Below are positions 46,278 through 56,171 of a stretch of DNA of 59,412 nucleotides, in pieces (position 1 is the first letter of the stretch; each line of letters starts with the position of its first letter). Source of the DNA: an uncultured Granulosicoccus sp. GTDB lineage: Bacteria; Pseudomonadota; Gammaproteobacteria; Granulosicoccales; Granulosicoccaceae. Location: the NCBI GenBank assembly GCA_947499955.1, contig CANMQI010000030.1:1-59412 (forward strand), given 5' to 3'. The position numbers were made by a program, and so were the translations under genes. The notes beneath the pieces were generated by a model. It saw nothing but the letters and a program-made list of their open reading frames with translations, was not told where the DNA came from and searched no databases.

Positions 46278-47281
46278 GACCAGTACTCCGAGACATGCGA
46301 CAAGGGGGGATAGGCCCGGATGGCAGGATCAAGCTGTTGCAACAGAGCTCTTACCTGCTTGAAATCGTGCCGCATGAAAGCCGCCTCGGCCAGATACGGC
46401 ATGACCTTGTCCGCCGGCATGCCCAGCGCCCTTGATTTTTGAAAGGCCACATTCGCACGACGCATGTCACCCTGCAGCAGCGATACCCGTCCCAGCAGAA
46501 AATGCGCATTGCGATTGATCGGCATGGCCACAATCGACTTGATCGACGCATCAGCGGCCTTGGCCAGCAATTGTCTGCGAGCAACCGGCTCATCCTTTTC
46601 CAGCGTCAGCAGTTCCCAGTAGTTGCTGGCAATCTGCAACCAGGTATTCGACATCTGCCGACTGTTGCCATTGGCGACCTGTTTTTCCAGTTGCTGAATC
46701 TGTCGGTTCAGGGCCGTGACCTTGCGATCCAGCAGGTTATAGGCAGTCAGGCGTATCCGTTCGTCCTTGTGGCGCAAGGCTTCCTTGAAGGTCGATACCG
46801 ACAGCGATGCGGGAATATTGGCCGCCGACAGAACCTTGCGATACAGGTCGTCGTTGTTCGAGGAATACATCAGGTGTTCCTGAAAACCACGACTGTCAAT
46901 TCGCGTAACCTTGCGTCCATGGGGTGTGGTGAACGGCAGTTCTGCGCGCCGTGTGACAATCCAGTGCTCGGGCACCCGTTTGCGCAACCGCGAATAACGG
47001 GCCCCCAATGACAGCGCGGCGAAGCCGGCCAGCGGACCCGCCACGGGCATCAGCAGATTGAAACCGAACAGCAGTCCCTGAAATCCGCGCGCCCGGCGAC
47101 TGACATGCAGCAACTTTGCGGCACAGGCGGTGGCCACCAGACTGCTGAGCAGGTGCAGGCAGATCCACAGTGGAACCGACATGCCCCACCAGGCATGCCC
47201 GGCAATCAACTCACCCAGCAACACGGCCTGCAACAACGCTGCAATCAGCAGAATGGCTGCCACCACAGAATCAGGCAACAT
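46274..47281 (-). CDS. pelE: Pel membrane/TPR protein PelE
   Basis: A 335-residue inner-membrane protein: N-terminal helices (about 5-30 and 38-58, a third near 75-92) followed by a cytosolic helical region with TPR-like repeats (about 210-320). Start chosen at MLPDSVVAA, which overlaps the pelD stop by 11 bases; an upstream in-frame start would overlap further. PelE joins PelD and PelG in the synthase complex. Confidence 0.85.
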   Translation of the reverse strand: MLPDSVVAAILLIAALLQAVLLGELIAGHAWWGMSVPLWICLHLLSSLVATACAAKLLHVSRRARGFQGLLFGFNLLMPVAGPLAGFAALSLGARYSRLRKRVPEHWIVTRRAELPFTTPHGRKVTRIDSRGFQEHLMYSSNNDDLYRKVLSAANIPASLSVSTFKEALRHKDERIRLTAYNLLDRKVTALNRQIQQLEKQVANGNSRQMSNTWLQIASNYWELLTLEKDEPVARRQLLAKAADASIKSIVAMPINRNAHFLLGRVSLLQGDMRRANVAFQKSRALGMPADKVMPYLAEAAFMRHDFKQVRALLQQLDPAIRAYPPLSHVSEYWS

Positions 47282-48665
47282 CGGACTGTGTACCCGGTGT
47301 ACCGGGACCATCCGCCCCCTTGCGCAGGTCAGCCTGCAGTGCAGCCTCACCGGTATGCTTGCTCAGAAAAGCCAGACACAAGGCTCTGGAATCGTTGCTG
47401 CGAAGGCTCTTCAATTGCATGCCTTCGACGTATGTCTTCAGCGGGTCGCCGAATTTGCCGGCCACCGCCTTGTTCACGCGTTGCAGAAATGCCTGACCAT
47501 GCGATTCGCTCATCAGTGGTAACAGCAGACACAGCACCGTGGCATCATCATCGGCGGTGAGCAGCCAGGATGCATCCAGACTCCGTATGGAGGTACTGAC
47601 AAACCTGGCCACCTCATCGGCCTGGGCGTCCTGATTGAAGCGCAGCGACAGCAGTACCGATTCGGTACTGTGTGAGTGGGCAAACCGCAACGCTGTGTCC
47701 AGTTCGGTCATGAACCAGGCCGCGCGCGATTCGGCTGCGCCCTTTGAACGGGTCAGCATATCGCCCATGTAGTTGCCCAGCAGTGCCAGAATATTCAGAT
47801 TCTGCTGCTGGAAAGCCATGAAATGCATGTCCTTGATTGCCAGCACACCGTGCAGGCGGCCATTGGTATCAACCAGGGGTACCACCGCCAGCAAGCTGTT
47901 CTCATGATGTTTTTCATCAAGGGATTCCAGCTTGATGCTCACCAGCTCGCGCTCCTTGATGGCCGTTCGCAATATGGGATCGAACAAGGGCAGCTCGAAC
48001 ATGTCGCCATGGGTGGCCACCGGATGAGTGTCCACCCGAGAGTCACTGGACATGCCGTACAAGCCTGCTACCTGTATCGAGCAGAACTGCGAAAACACGG
48101 CCATCAGTTCATTACCGGCCTGCAGACCATCACCACTGGCGGACAGTACCGGCTTGAGCCGTTGCAAAGCCTCACGCAGACTCAGGCGCTGTCCGGCCAT
48201 GTGTTCTTCGAGCTGACCATGAGACACCTTGAGCACATGGTAGTCGGTACTGAATTCCTTCAGACGATGCCGCAGGTACTGGTTTTCCGCCTCCGATTGC
48301 TGCGAACGTGTTCGCCAGGACGAAGCCGCATCACCAACCACCAGACACATGACAACCGTTCCCAGTGCCAGTGCCACGTGCTGCGCGCCGGTATCCGCAT
48401 AGGCAAACAGCGGCAGGTTGATGACCAACCCCATCAGCAGCGCGCACAGCACACCCCAGAGACTTCCGTAGCGCGCAGCAAAGACCAGCGCGCCGGCAGC
48501 CACCCAGGGGAACCCTGCGTGCAGGCCGGTCGGGTCATCAGGGAATATCAGTAGTCCGGCAAACGGCAGGGCAGCGGCAAAGAACAGTAATTCGATGCTG
48601 CGGCTGCCTGCCTTGCCCGAAGGGACACGCAAGTGCCTGGAAACAAGGGCTGAAAATTGCTTCAT
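47271..48665 (-). CDS. pelD: cyclic-di-GMP receptor PelD
   Basis: A 464-residue inner-membrane protein. About four helices (24-120) are followed by a short coiled coil, a GAF domain (about 165-305) and a degenerate GGDEF domain (about 310-450) with no GGDEF motif. The inhibitory-site motif R-x2-D, which binds cyclic-di-GMP in Pseudomonas PelD, is present as Arg361-Ser-Leu-Asp364. It switches on Pel synthesis when the messenger rises, making the operon post-translationally controlled. Confidence 0.94.
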   Translation of the reverse strand: MKQFSALVSRHLRVPSGKAGSRSIELLFFAAALPFAGLLIFPDDPTGLHAGFPWVAAGALVFAARYGSLWGVLCALLMGLVINLPLFAYADTGAQHVALALGTVVMCLVVGDAASSWRTRSQQSEAENQYLRHRLKEFSTDYHVLKVSHGQLEEHMAGQRLSLREALQRLKPVLSASGDGLQAGNELMAVFSQFCSIQVAGLYGMSSDSRVDTHPVATHGDMFELPLFDPILRTAIKERELVSIKLESLDEKHHENSLLAVVPLVDTNGRLHGVLAIKDMHFMAFQQQNLNILALLGNYMGDMLTRSKGAAESRAAWFMTELDTALRFAHSHSTESVLLSLRFNQDAQADEVARFVSTSIRSLDASWLLTADDDATVLCLLLPLMSESHGQAFLQRVNKAVAGKFGDPLKTYVEGMQLKSLRSNDSRALCLAFLSKHTGEAALQADLRKGADGPGTPGTQSDVA

Positions 48666-48680
48666 GTGCGATCCGGTCGC

Positions 48681-49280
48681 TCAGCGGCTTGCATTATCGA
48701 ACTCGACTGATTCGAGCAACTGTGCAATCACGGCATCTGCCAAGGCCGGCAGATTGGAGAACCCCCACCCCGTCCTGGCCGCACTGGCCTGCCACAGCAC
48801 ATCACCGGTAGGCACATCCATGAGCTTCAGGTTGATCCCGACCACAGGTTCCTTGTCAGCCCCTGCTCGATAGTTCCACTCGTTGATGGTGCCGCTCAGC
48901 GCATAGCGGTAGCCGGACTGTCGGGCCCATTGCAAGGCGTCCTGTTGCTGACTGTCCGGATCGAGCAGGGTACGCAGACTGACCGCCTGCAAGGGTGCAT
49001 AGGCTGCGATTTCCCGCACGCCGCGGGTACGCAAGCGGGTCTCCAGAAGGTTGCGTGCCTGTCGGTCCGCCTGCGGATTTTCCGACAGATTGATGACAGG
49101 CAGCAGCGCCCAGCTCTCGGAGGCATCGGCTGTCACGACGGATGTACTGGTCAGAGTGGAGCACCCTGTCAGCGTGACCCACACCAATGCCAGAGCACAC
49201 AGCAGCACGTGACGGAGACGAACCCCTCCAGATGATCTCTGAGGTGAACAGCGACTGACGATCGTTTGCATGGCAGGCAC
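48681..49280 (-). CDS. pelC: Pel outer-membrane lipoprotein PelC
   Basis: A 199-residue lipoprotein with lipobox LTGC (Cys40) and the PelC fold after it (WALLPVINLS, ARNLLETRLRTRGV, GTINEWNYRAG, LKLMDVPTGDVLW). In Pseudomonas it forms a dodecameric funnel below the PelB barrel. The N-terminus may begin a few residues later (Met4). A related domain is fused to PelA in this same operon. It lies 6 bases after the epimerase gene. Confidence 0.93.
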   Translation of the reverse strand: MPAMQTIVSRCSPQRSSGGVRLRHVLLCALALVWVTLTGCSTLTSTSVVTADASESWALLPVINLSENPQADRQARNLLETRLRTRGVREIAAYAPLQAVSLRTLLDPDSQQQDALQWARQSGYRYALSGTINEWNYRAGADKEPVVGINLKLMDVPTGDVLWQASAARTGWGFSNLPALADAVIAQLLESVEFDNASR

Positions 49281-49286
49281 TCTGTT

Positions 49287-50315
49287 TCAGAAGTTGGCAA
49301 CTTTGTCTGAAGCTCTGAGACTCAGTGTGTCTTCCCAGTCCAGAGAGGTCTGCACGATCACGTCCAGGTCGTCGTACTTCGGCGTCCATTCCAGCGTGCG
49401 GTGAATCTTGTCGACAGCGGCGATCAGTGCGGGCGGATCGCCGGCTCGGCGTGGCTTCTCCTCGACCTTCAATGGCGAACCATGCAACCTGGAGGTCGCC
49501 TCGATGACTTCCCTTACGCTGAATCCCTTGCCATAACCACAGTTGACCAATGTCGAACCGCCCCCCTTGCGCAGGTAATCCAGCGCAGACAGATGGGCAC
49601 TGGCCAGATCCGACACATGAATGTAATCGCGGATACCCGTGCCATCCGGTGTCTGATAATCGGTGCCGAAGACCATCAGCTTTTCACGCTTGCCAACAGC
49701 CACCTCGGCCGCCACCTTGATCAGCAGAGTCGCCTCACGGGTCGACTGTCCAATCAGACCATCCGGGTCGGAACCTGCCACGTTGAAGTAGCGCAGAATC
49801 ACGTGTCGCAGATCCGTGGCTCGGCTCAGATCCTTCAGCATGTACTCGGACATCAGCTTTGACATGCCATAGGGGTTGATCGGTGCGGTGGGCAGCTCCT
49901 CCGAACACGGCCTGGTGTCGTCTTCGGGAATACCGTAGGTGGCCGCCGTTGACGAGAAGATCACCTTGTCGATCCCTGCGTCCTGACAGCACTGCAGCAG
50001 ATTGAGGGTATTGCCGGTGTTGTTGCGGTAATACTTGAGTGGGTTCTCCACACTCTCCGGTACTATCGTATGCGCGGCGAAGTGCATCACGGTGTCAACA
50101 CTGTGCTCCTTGAGCAGCCGGCTGACCAGCTCACGATCCCCTGTGTCGCCACGCACCAGGGTGCCGTGGAGCACGGCCTCTTCATTGCCGGTGGACAGAT
50201 TGTCCAGCACCACGACATTCTCACCCTGCTCTCCCAGCAGCTTCACGACATGACTACCGATATAGCCGGCCCCTCCGGTGACGAGAACGCTGTTCTTGCT
50301 TGTAGACTGGCTCAT
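49287..50315 (-). CDS. galE: UDP-sugar 4-epimerase (GalE family, PelX-like role)
   Basis: A 342-residue NAD-dependent epimerase. TGGAGYIGSH lies at residues 13-22, the active-site SSTAATYG near 121-128 and Tyr149-x3-Lys153. Leu297 stands where E. coli GalE has Tyr299, so the pocket is not the strictly UDP-glucose form, and action on UDP-GlcNAc/GalNAc is possible. It heads the pel operon, 6 bases before pelC. Pel contains GalNAc, and linked epimerases (PelX) supply it elsewhere, so I infer that role. Start chosen at MSQSTSK. Confidence 0.9.
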   Translation of the reverse strand: MSQSTSKNSVLVTGGAGYIGSHVVKLLGEQGENVVVLDNLSTGNEEAVLHGTLVRGDTGDRELVSRLLKEHSVDTVMHFAAHTIVPESVENPLKYYRNNTGNTLNLLQCCQDAGIDKVIFSSTAATYGIPEDDTRPCSEELPTAPINPYGMSKLMSEYMLKDLSRATDLRHVILRYFNVAGSDPDGLIGQSTREATLLIKVAAEVAVGKREKLMVFGTDYQTPDGTGIRDYIHVSDLASAHLSALDYLRKGGGSTLVNCGYGKGFSVREVIEATSRLHGSPLKVEEKPRRAGDPPALIAAVDKIHRTLEWTPKYDDLDVIVQTSLDWEDTLSLRASDKVANF

Positions 50316-50437
50316 AGGGTGATGGCTCACACGGTATATTGCTCGAATACCCCTATATGTCGTCCAGAAGTAAGGTGCCTTGAGATCTGCTACGGTATTC
50401 TGACTTCTCTGGCGTAACTGAACTGGACGGAACTGGC

Positions 50438-51601
50438 GTGACCACACGAGACTTGCTCGAAACCCTCATCAGCTTTGATACGGTTAGCCGCAATCCGAAC
50501 CGTGAACTGATGGACTTTGTGCGAGGCTGGCTGGCCGAGCAAGGCATCGAGTCACTGCTCATCCCCAATGAGGACGGCAGCAAGGCCAATCTGTATGCCA
50601 CGGTCCCGGGTATCGCTGCCGACGGTGGCATCATGCTCAGCGGCCATACCGATGTGGTGCCCATCGACGGACAGGATTGGACGCTACCGGCATTCAGGCT
50701 GACGGAACGAGACGGTCGTTACTACGGTCGTGGAACCGCCGACATGAAAGGTTTCGTTGCCTGTGCCATGACAGCCATGTCCAAAGCCAGCCAACAGCCC
50801 CTGCAAGTGCCATTGCATCTGGCTCTGTCCTATGACGAGGAGATCGGTTGCGTCGGTGTTCGCTCCCTGGTCGAGCACCTGTCAAACCAGTCGGTTCAGC
50901 CACGATTGTGTCTGGTTGGCGAACCCACTGAATTGAGTGTTGCCATTCGCCACAAGGGCAAACGCGGCATTCATGCCACCTTCATCGGGCGCGAAGGTCA
51001 TTCGGCGCTGGCTCCCCAGAACCTGAATGCCATCCACCTGGCCTGCGATTTCATTGCTCATTTGCGTGAGGTACAGGCGCAGTTGGCAGCCCCCTACGCC
51101 GGTCAGGATCACAGCAAGGTTCCCTACACCACCGTGCATGCCGGGCTGATCAACGGGGGGACGGCTCTCAACATCGTGCCCAATCGCTGTACCGTTGCTT
51201 TCGAGATACGCAATGTGGCAGAAGATGACCCGGACGAACTGCTGGAGCGAATACAGACGTTTGCCAGAGAACGGGTTGCACGCGAACAACCTCGTATCCC
51301 GGAGGCCTCGGTGTCTTTCGATCTGTTCAATGAGTACCCCGGCCTGTCGACCCCCGAGGATTCCTGGGCCGTGGAATTCGTCAAATCACTCACCGGCGCC
51401 AATGGCTGTTCGGAAGTGGCTTTCGGCACCGAGGCCGGCATGTTCAGTTCGCGACTGGATATACCCAGCGTGGTCTGCGGGCCCGGTTCGATGTCTCAGG
51501 GTCACAAACCGGACGAATACATCAGCATCGACCAGATGATGCAATGCGAGGATATGCTGGACCGCCTGCTTGCTCGTATGTGCAACCCTGATGGGCTCTG
51601 A
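50438..51601 (+). CDS. argE: acetylornithine deacetylase ArgE
   Basis: A 387-residue M20-family zinc hydrolase. It has the metal-site SGHTDVVP near 69 and GRGTADMKGF near 100, the acidic YDEEIGC near 130 and a dimerisation insert. The length and the ALNIVPNRCTV segment fit the ArgE group, which frees ornithine from N-acetylornithine in arginine synthesis; M20 relatives with other amide substrates cannot be excluded. It is divergent from the pel operon, with a 122-base shared spacer, and starts GTG. Confidence 0.88.
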   Translation: MTTRDLLETLISFDTVSRNPNRELMDFVRGWLAEQGIESLLIPNEDGSKANLYATVPGIAADGGIMLSGHTDVVPIDGQDWTLPAFRLTERDGRYYGRGTADMKGFVACAMTAMSKASQQPLQVPLHLALSYDEEIGCVGVRSLVEHLSNQSVQPRLCLVGEPTELSVAIRHKGKRGIHATFIGREGHSALAPQNLNAIHLACDFIAHLREVQAQLAAPYAGQDHSKVPYTTVHAGLINGGTALNIVPNRCTVAFEIRNVAEDDPDELLERIQTFARERVAREQPRIPEASVSFDLFNEYPGLSTPEDSWAVEFVKSLTGANGCSEVAFGTEAGMFSSRLDIPSVVCGPGSMSQGHKPDEYISIDQMMQCEDMLDRLLARMCNPDGL

Positions 51602-51779
51602 AGTTCACACCAGGCATGTGCAATAGTGCGCAAAATCAGCAGAGAGGCCAGACAACTGTAACCTGATACATCATAGGCCAGGGCCAGACTTGCCGCAAAC
51701 AGTTATCACACCGTACGAAACAGCTTCGTATTCCGGTTTGAAGGAGCACACCTACACCGCTCACGTTACGGCTTGTCAC

Positions 51780-54080
51780 ATGAAACTGAGTTTTCTATCA
51801 ACGTTCTACTTTGCACTCAGCACTCTGCTGCTTGTCAGCGTTCTGGGCGCTGTGGTGTTGATGTCGAAGAACCAGGATGAACTGGTTCACAATCAGGAAG
51901 TGCGCTACCAATCCTATCTGGCTGCCGACGAACTTCGACAGAGTTCGGATGATCTGACGCGCCTGGCTCGCACGTTTGTCATCACCGGTGACCAGCGTTA
52001 CGAACAGCAATTCTGGGATGTTCTGGCCATTCGTGACGGCGACAAACCACGACCACCGGCCTATAACCGCATCTACTGGGATTTCGTCGCCGCCGGGGAA
52101 ATACCCAGACCCGACGGGCAACCCAGAGCGCTGCAGGAGCTGATGCAGGAACTCGGCTTTTCGGACGCGGAGTTGGCAAAGCTGGCCGAAGCGAAGCAGA
52201 ACTCGGATGGACTGGTCAAGCTCGAAGAAATCGCGATGAACGCCGTCAAGGGATTGTTCGAGGACGACACGGGGGAATTCACCCGTCAGGCTGAACCGGA
52301 TTTCGCACTGGCGCGCAATCTCATGCATTCCACTGAATACCATCGGCAGAAGGCTCGCATCATGCGCCCTCTGGACGAGTTCTATACCATGCTGGAAGAG
52401 CGCACCGAGAAATCGGTAATGGCCAATGTGCAGCGCGCAGAGTTGTATTTCAACAGTCTGTTGTCGCTGGTCGGACTGGCGATCATTGCAGCCGTTGTTG
52501 GTTTTCTGAGAATCAGGCACCGCTTCATTCGGCCCGTACGCAAGCTGGGGGCAGCGCTGAAAAGCATTGCCGAGGATTCGGATACCATCAAGCCGATACT
52601 GGACTCCAAGGGCAGTGACGAGCTTGCCGATGTGGCTCGCTACTTCAATCTGGCGTCAGAGCGGTTTTCGGGAATGCTCGAATCCGTGCATCGTGAAACC
52701 ACAACCGCACGGCGACTGCAACAGGCACTGGATGCCAGCTCCGCCAGCATCGTGGTTGCGGATTCCGCCAATAAAATCATCTATTTCAACGACTCGGCCA
52801 AGAGAACACTGAAGGAGATTGAAGCAGACATTCAACGCAGCAATCCCCAGTTCTCGGCAGAGCGTCTGGAGGAGAATTGCTGGAATGATCTGCATCCGGA
52901 TCCACAAACGCGACCGCAACTCAAGGGTCTGAACCGCCGACATGAAGAAACCATTACCTATGGCGAATTCACCTTTCGCCTGACAGCAAACCCGATTGTC
53001 ACGGCCGATGGCGTCAACCACGGTGTCATTGCCGAGTGGCAGAACATCACTCGCAAGGTGGAGGCGGAGCGCGCTCGGGAAGTCGAGATCGAGCAGCGAA
53101 AGGAGCAGGAGATCAATTCGAAAGTCGACGCCCTGCTCGATATTGTCAACAGCGCAGTCAATGGCGACCTGACTCGGTCAGTCACGGTGACAGGTGATGA
53201 CGTTGTCGGCCGTATGGGTAGGGGTATCGAAACGCTACTCAGGGAACTGAAAGACAATCTGACGCATATCCGCAGTAGCTCCAGTGCACTGAAGCTTGCC
53301 TCGGTCACGCTGGCGGATACCAGCAATGAAATCGACAACATGGCGATTCACGCATCCGATGACATGGTCTCCATGAGCAGCACCTCAACGACCATGAAAG
53401 ACGATATCGATGCGGTAGCCACAGCCATGTCACAGATGACAATGGCCATCACCCATATTGCCCTCAACGCCGGGGAAGCAGCCGAGGTTGCCAATCAGGC
53501 CGTGAGTCTGGCCGAAAGCACAGATTACACCGTCAGGCAGCTATCCGATTCCTCAACCAACATCGGCAATGTCCTCAAGGTCATTACATCCATCGCCGAA
53601 CAGACCAATCTGCTGGCCCTCAACGCCACCATCGAGGCAGCGCGTGCCGGTGATGCCGGCAAGGGCTTTGCCGTCGTTGCCAACGAGGTCAAGGAGCTTG
53701 CCAAGGGGACAGCCAAGGCCACCGAGGAGATCGGCAAAAGCATCGAGGCCATACAGATCAACAGTGGCGACGCCGTCAAGGCCATTACTTCCATCGGTCA
53801 GACCATCAAGCGAATCAGCAGTATTCAGAACGTCATTTCCTCAGCCGTGCAAGAGCAGACAAGCAGCACGACCGAGATGTCTCTCAGCGTCCATGATGCC
53901 GCCACCAACAGCGACAGGATTACCGAAAACACCAGTAGCCTGGCCACCGGTATCGACCAGACCAAGCAAGGTGTCACCCGTCTGCAATGCACATCCAGGG
54001 ATATCTCCGAACTGGCTGAGGAGCTGCGCAAGAGAGTCGAGAAATTCGAGCTTGGCGACTCTTCTGCACCGATGGATTGA
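51780..54080 (+). CDS. methyl-accepting chemotaxis protein with PAS domain
   Basis: A 766-residue chemoreceptor starting MKLSFLSTFYFALSTLL. TM1 is about 8-28 and TM2 about 222-243, enclosing a ~190-residue periplasmic domain; HAMP, a PAS-like module (about 316-430) and the signalling domain follow. The tip EQTNLLALNATIEAARAGDAG is near residue 607. Domain order is like that of the receptor at 21488-24121, so the two are paralogous in layout, but the periplasmic domains differ. No C-terminal methyltransferase-docking pentapeptide is seen. Confidence 0.93.
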   Translation: MKLSFLSTFYFALSTLLLVSVLGAVVLMSKNQDELVHNQEVRYQSYLAADELRQSSDDLTRLARTFVITGDQRYEQQFWDVLAIRDGDKPRPPAYNRIYWDFVAAGEIPRPDGQPRALQELMQELGFSDAELAKLAEAKQNSDGLVKLEEIAMNAVKGLFEDDTGEFTRQAEPDFALARNLMHSTEYHRQKARIMRPLDEFYTMLEERTEKSVMANVQRAELYFNSLLSLVGLAIIAAVVGFLRIRHRFIRPVRKLGAALKSIAEDSDTIKPILDSKGSDELADVARYFNLASERFSGMLESVHRETTTARRLQQALDASSASIVVADSANKIIYFNDSAKRTLKEIEADIQRSNPQFSAERLEENCWNDLHPDPQTRPQLKGLNRRHEETITYGEFTFRLTANPIVTADGVNHGVIAEWQNITRKVEAERAREVEIEQRKEQEINSKVDALLDIVNSAVNGDLTRSVTVTGDDVVGRMGRGIETLLRELKDNLTHIRSSSSALKLASVTLADTSNEIDNMAIHASDDMVSMSSTSTTMKDDIDAVATAMSQMTMAITHIALNAGEAAEVANQAVSLAESTDYTVRQLSDSSTNIGNVLKVITSIAEQTNLLALNATIEAARAGDAGKGFAVVANEVKELAKGTAKATEEIGKSIEAIQINSGDAVKAITSIGQTIKRISSIQNVISSAVQEQTSSTTEMSLSVHDAATNSDRITENTSSLATGIDQTKQGVTRLQCTSRDISELAEELRKRVEKFELGDSSAPMD

Positions 54081-54104
54081 GCGTCCGGCCTCAGAGCCTC
54101 AGAC

Positions 54105-54207
54105 CCTCGACTCCTCGACTCCTCGACTCCTCGATTCCTCGATTCCTCGATTCCTCGATTCCTCGATTCCTCGATTCCTCGATTCCTCGATTCCTCGATT
54201 CCTCGGG
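54105..54207. repeat. 8-bp tandem repeat (CCTCGATT)n
   Basis: Twelve complete octamers (54105-54200), the first three with CCTCGACT, then a partial copy. The array fills most of the 164-base spacer between the convergent chemoreceptor and monooxygenase genes. All frames through it are open because 8 is not a multiple of 3, which produces spurious LDSSIPRF-type repeats. Confidence 0.95.
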
Positions 54208-54244
54208 AGTCCAGCAGCTCCGCAGCCTCATGACATACCGGTAC

Positions 54245-56047
54245 TCAACGGCCGTCGTGATAACTCTCCTGCAGTCCGTATACCGGCGTATCCATGCCTT
54301 CCGCCCGAGCCTTCAACTGCAGTGCCAGATACAGCGAATAGTGTCGTGACTGGTGAAGATTGCCCCCGTGAAACCACAGGGCCTGCTGCTGCGTCGGCTT
54401 CCACATGTTGCGTTGCTCCCCTTCCCATGGCCCCGGATCCTTTGGCGTGTCCGAGCCAAGTCCCCAGCACTTGCCCACCTTGTCCGCCACTTCCTGACTG
54501 ATCAGGTCTGCCGCCCAGCCATTCATTGATCCGAACCCCGTAGCGTAGACAATCACATCTGCCGGCAACTCGGTTCCATCGTCGAAGATCACCGAGTTCT
54601 CGGTAATCTCACTGACCTGACCCGATTTCAGCTTGATCTTGCCGTCGATGATCAGCTGGCTGGCACCGATGTCGATGTAATAGCCCGACCCGCGCCGTAG
54701 ATACTTCAAGAACAGACCCGAACCATCAGCGCCCCAATCCAGCTGAAATCCGGCTTTCTCCAGTCCCGCATAGAAGTCTGCATCACGCTCCCGCATCTGG
54801 TCATACAGCGGTATCTGAAACTCGTGCATGATCTTGTAGGGAATCGATGCGAAGATCATGTCGGCCTTCTGCGTCGTCATGCCATTGGCAACAGCCTCTT
54901 CAGAGTACAAGGCGCCCAGTCCGATCTCCATCAGTGAATCGGAGCGCACGATATGCGTCGAGGAACGCTGCACCATGGTGACATCGACATCGTTCTCCCA
55001 CAGCGCGGCACAGATATCGTGGGCCGAGTTGTTGGAGCCGATCACCACGACCTTCTTGCCCTGGAAGGCATCCGGGCCGGGATGCTGCGAGGAATGATGC
55101 TGATCACCCTGGAATCGTTCTGCCCCCTTGAATCGAGGGATATTTGCCTTGCCTGACATGCCCGTAGCCAACACGAGGTTGCGCGGGTTCAGCGTCACCT
55201 GCTCGCCGTCGCGATCAACCACGACGGTCCACAACCCCGTTGCCTCATCATGGCTGGCCGACTGCGCCGTACTGCTTGTCCAGTAGTTCAGCTCCATCAC
55301 CCGGGTGTACATCTCCAGCCAGTCTCCCAGTTTGTCCTTCGGAGCAAAGATGGGCCAGTTGGCCGGAAAGGGCAGATACGGCAGGTGGTCATACCAGACG
55401 GGGTCGTGCAGACACAGGGATTTGTAGCGGTTACGCCAGCTGTCACCGGCTCGTTCGTTCTTCTCGATGATGATCGTCGGCACACCCAGTTGCCGCAACC
55501 GTGCGCCCAGAGCAATACCACCCTGCCCGCCGCCAACGATCACCACTTCCGGCTGTTGCGAATAGCCCAGTTCGGCAAGCTCCTGCTCACGTTCCTCAGC
55601 CCAGGATTTGCGGTTGCGCGACGCACCGTGTTTCGCACCCATGGGTCGCTCGAAACCCAGGGGCTCTTCATGCCCCTTCAATTCGACGGCAGCCGTCAGC
55701 AGGGTCCAGATCTTCTCGTTCCTGATGCGTACCAGGCCATAGCCTCGAGCGAGCGCTGTTTCGAAGTTGATCCAGCTGGTGAGAACACCATCCTCTTCGG
55801 TAGCAATTTCACCATCGGGTATATGCCAGTTGCAAGGCCCGGTGCTCTCCAGCTGGGACTCCAGCATGTCCCGGATCTCGGTCTTGCCTTCGACTGTCTT
55901 GATATTCCAGGTGAAGGAAACCAGATCTCGCCAGTAGCAATCGTCGTCGAACAACTCCAGCGTGCGATTGATGTCTTTTGCCGTCAGAGCCTCTTCAAGC
56001 TTCTCCAGCAGTGCGGTGACTTTTCCGTTGGGGGCAACGTCCAGCAT
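54245..56047 (-). CDS. flavin-containing monooxygenase with N-terminal NTF2-like domain
   Basis: A 600-residue protein starting MLDVAPNGKV, with AGGAGA eight bases upstream. Residues ~10-135 form an NTF2/SnoaL-like domain. The flavoprotein follows: FAD site VGGGQGGIALG near 168, a Baeyer-Villiger/FMO-type fingerprint around FQGDQHHSSQHP near 315, the NADPH site VIGSNNSAHDIC near 338 and the ATGFGSMNG motif near 500. It should use NADPH and oxygen to oxygenate a small organic substrate; which one is unknown. The AcoR-like regulator lies upstream on the same strand. Confidence 0.9.
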   Translation of the reverse strand: MLDVAPNGKVTALLEKLEEALTAKDINRTLELFDDDCYWRDLVSFTWNIKTVEGKTEIRDMLESQLESTGPCNWHIPDGEIATEEDGVLTSWINFETALARGYGLVRIRNEKIWTLLTAAVELKGHEEPLGFERPMGAKHGASRNRKSWAEEREQELAELGYSQQPEVVIVGGGQGGIALGARLRQLGVPTIIIEKNERAGDSWRNRYKSLCLHDPVWYDHLPYLPFPANWPIFAPKDKLGDWLEMYTRVMELNYWTSSTAQSASHDEATGLWTVVVDRDGEQVTLNPRNLVLATGMSGKANIPRFKGAERFQGDQHHSSQHPGPDAFQGKKVVVIGSNNSAHDICAALWENDVDVTMVQRSSTHIVRSDSLMEIGLGALYSEEAVANGMTTQKADMIFASIPYKIMHEFQIPLYDQMRERDADFYAGLEKAGFQLDWGADGSGLFLKYLRRGSGYYIDIGASQLIIDGKIKLKSGQVSEITENSVIFDDGTELPADVIVYATGFGSMNGWAADLISQEVADKVGKCWGLGSDTPKDPGPWEGEQRNMWKPTQQQALWFHGGNLHQSRHYSLYLALQLKARAEGMDTPVYGLQESYHDGR

Positions 56048-56171
56048 TGCACTTCTCCTCGGTAGTGGTGAGTGGAGACCTGATGTAATCACCTTCAACC
56101 GCCGGAGTGAACGGCAGGCGTAGCTGTTTTGCACGACAGGAAGTGCTCGATAGCCTGTCAGCTGCGGCAAA

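Noticed and set aside
54105..54207. Possible CRISPR-like array
   Set aside because: The unit is 8 bases with no spacers, and no cas gene is nearby.
53569..54501. Frame with LDSSIPRF-type repeats
   Set aside because: It is a shifted frame of the chemoreceptor that continues through the 8-base repeat array, where every frame is open.
56101..56160. Sigma-54 (-24/-12) promoter before the monooxygenase gene
   Set aside because: The best match lacks the GG at -24, and the regulator lacks GAFTGA.
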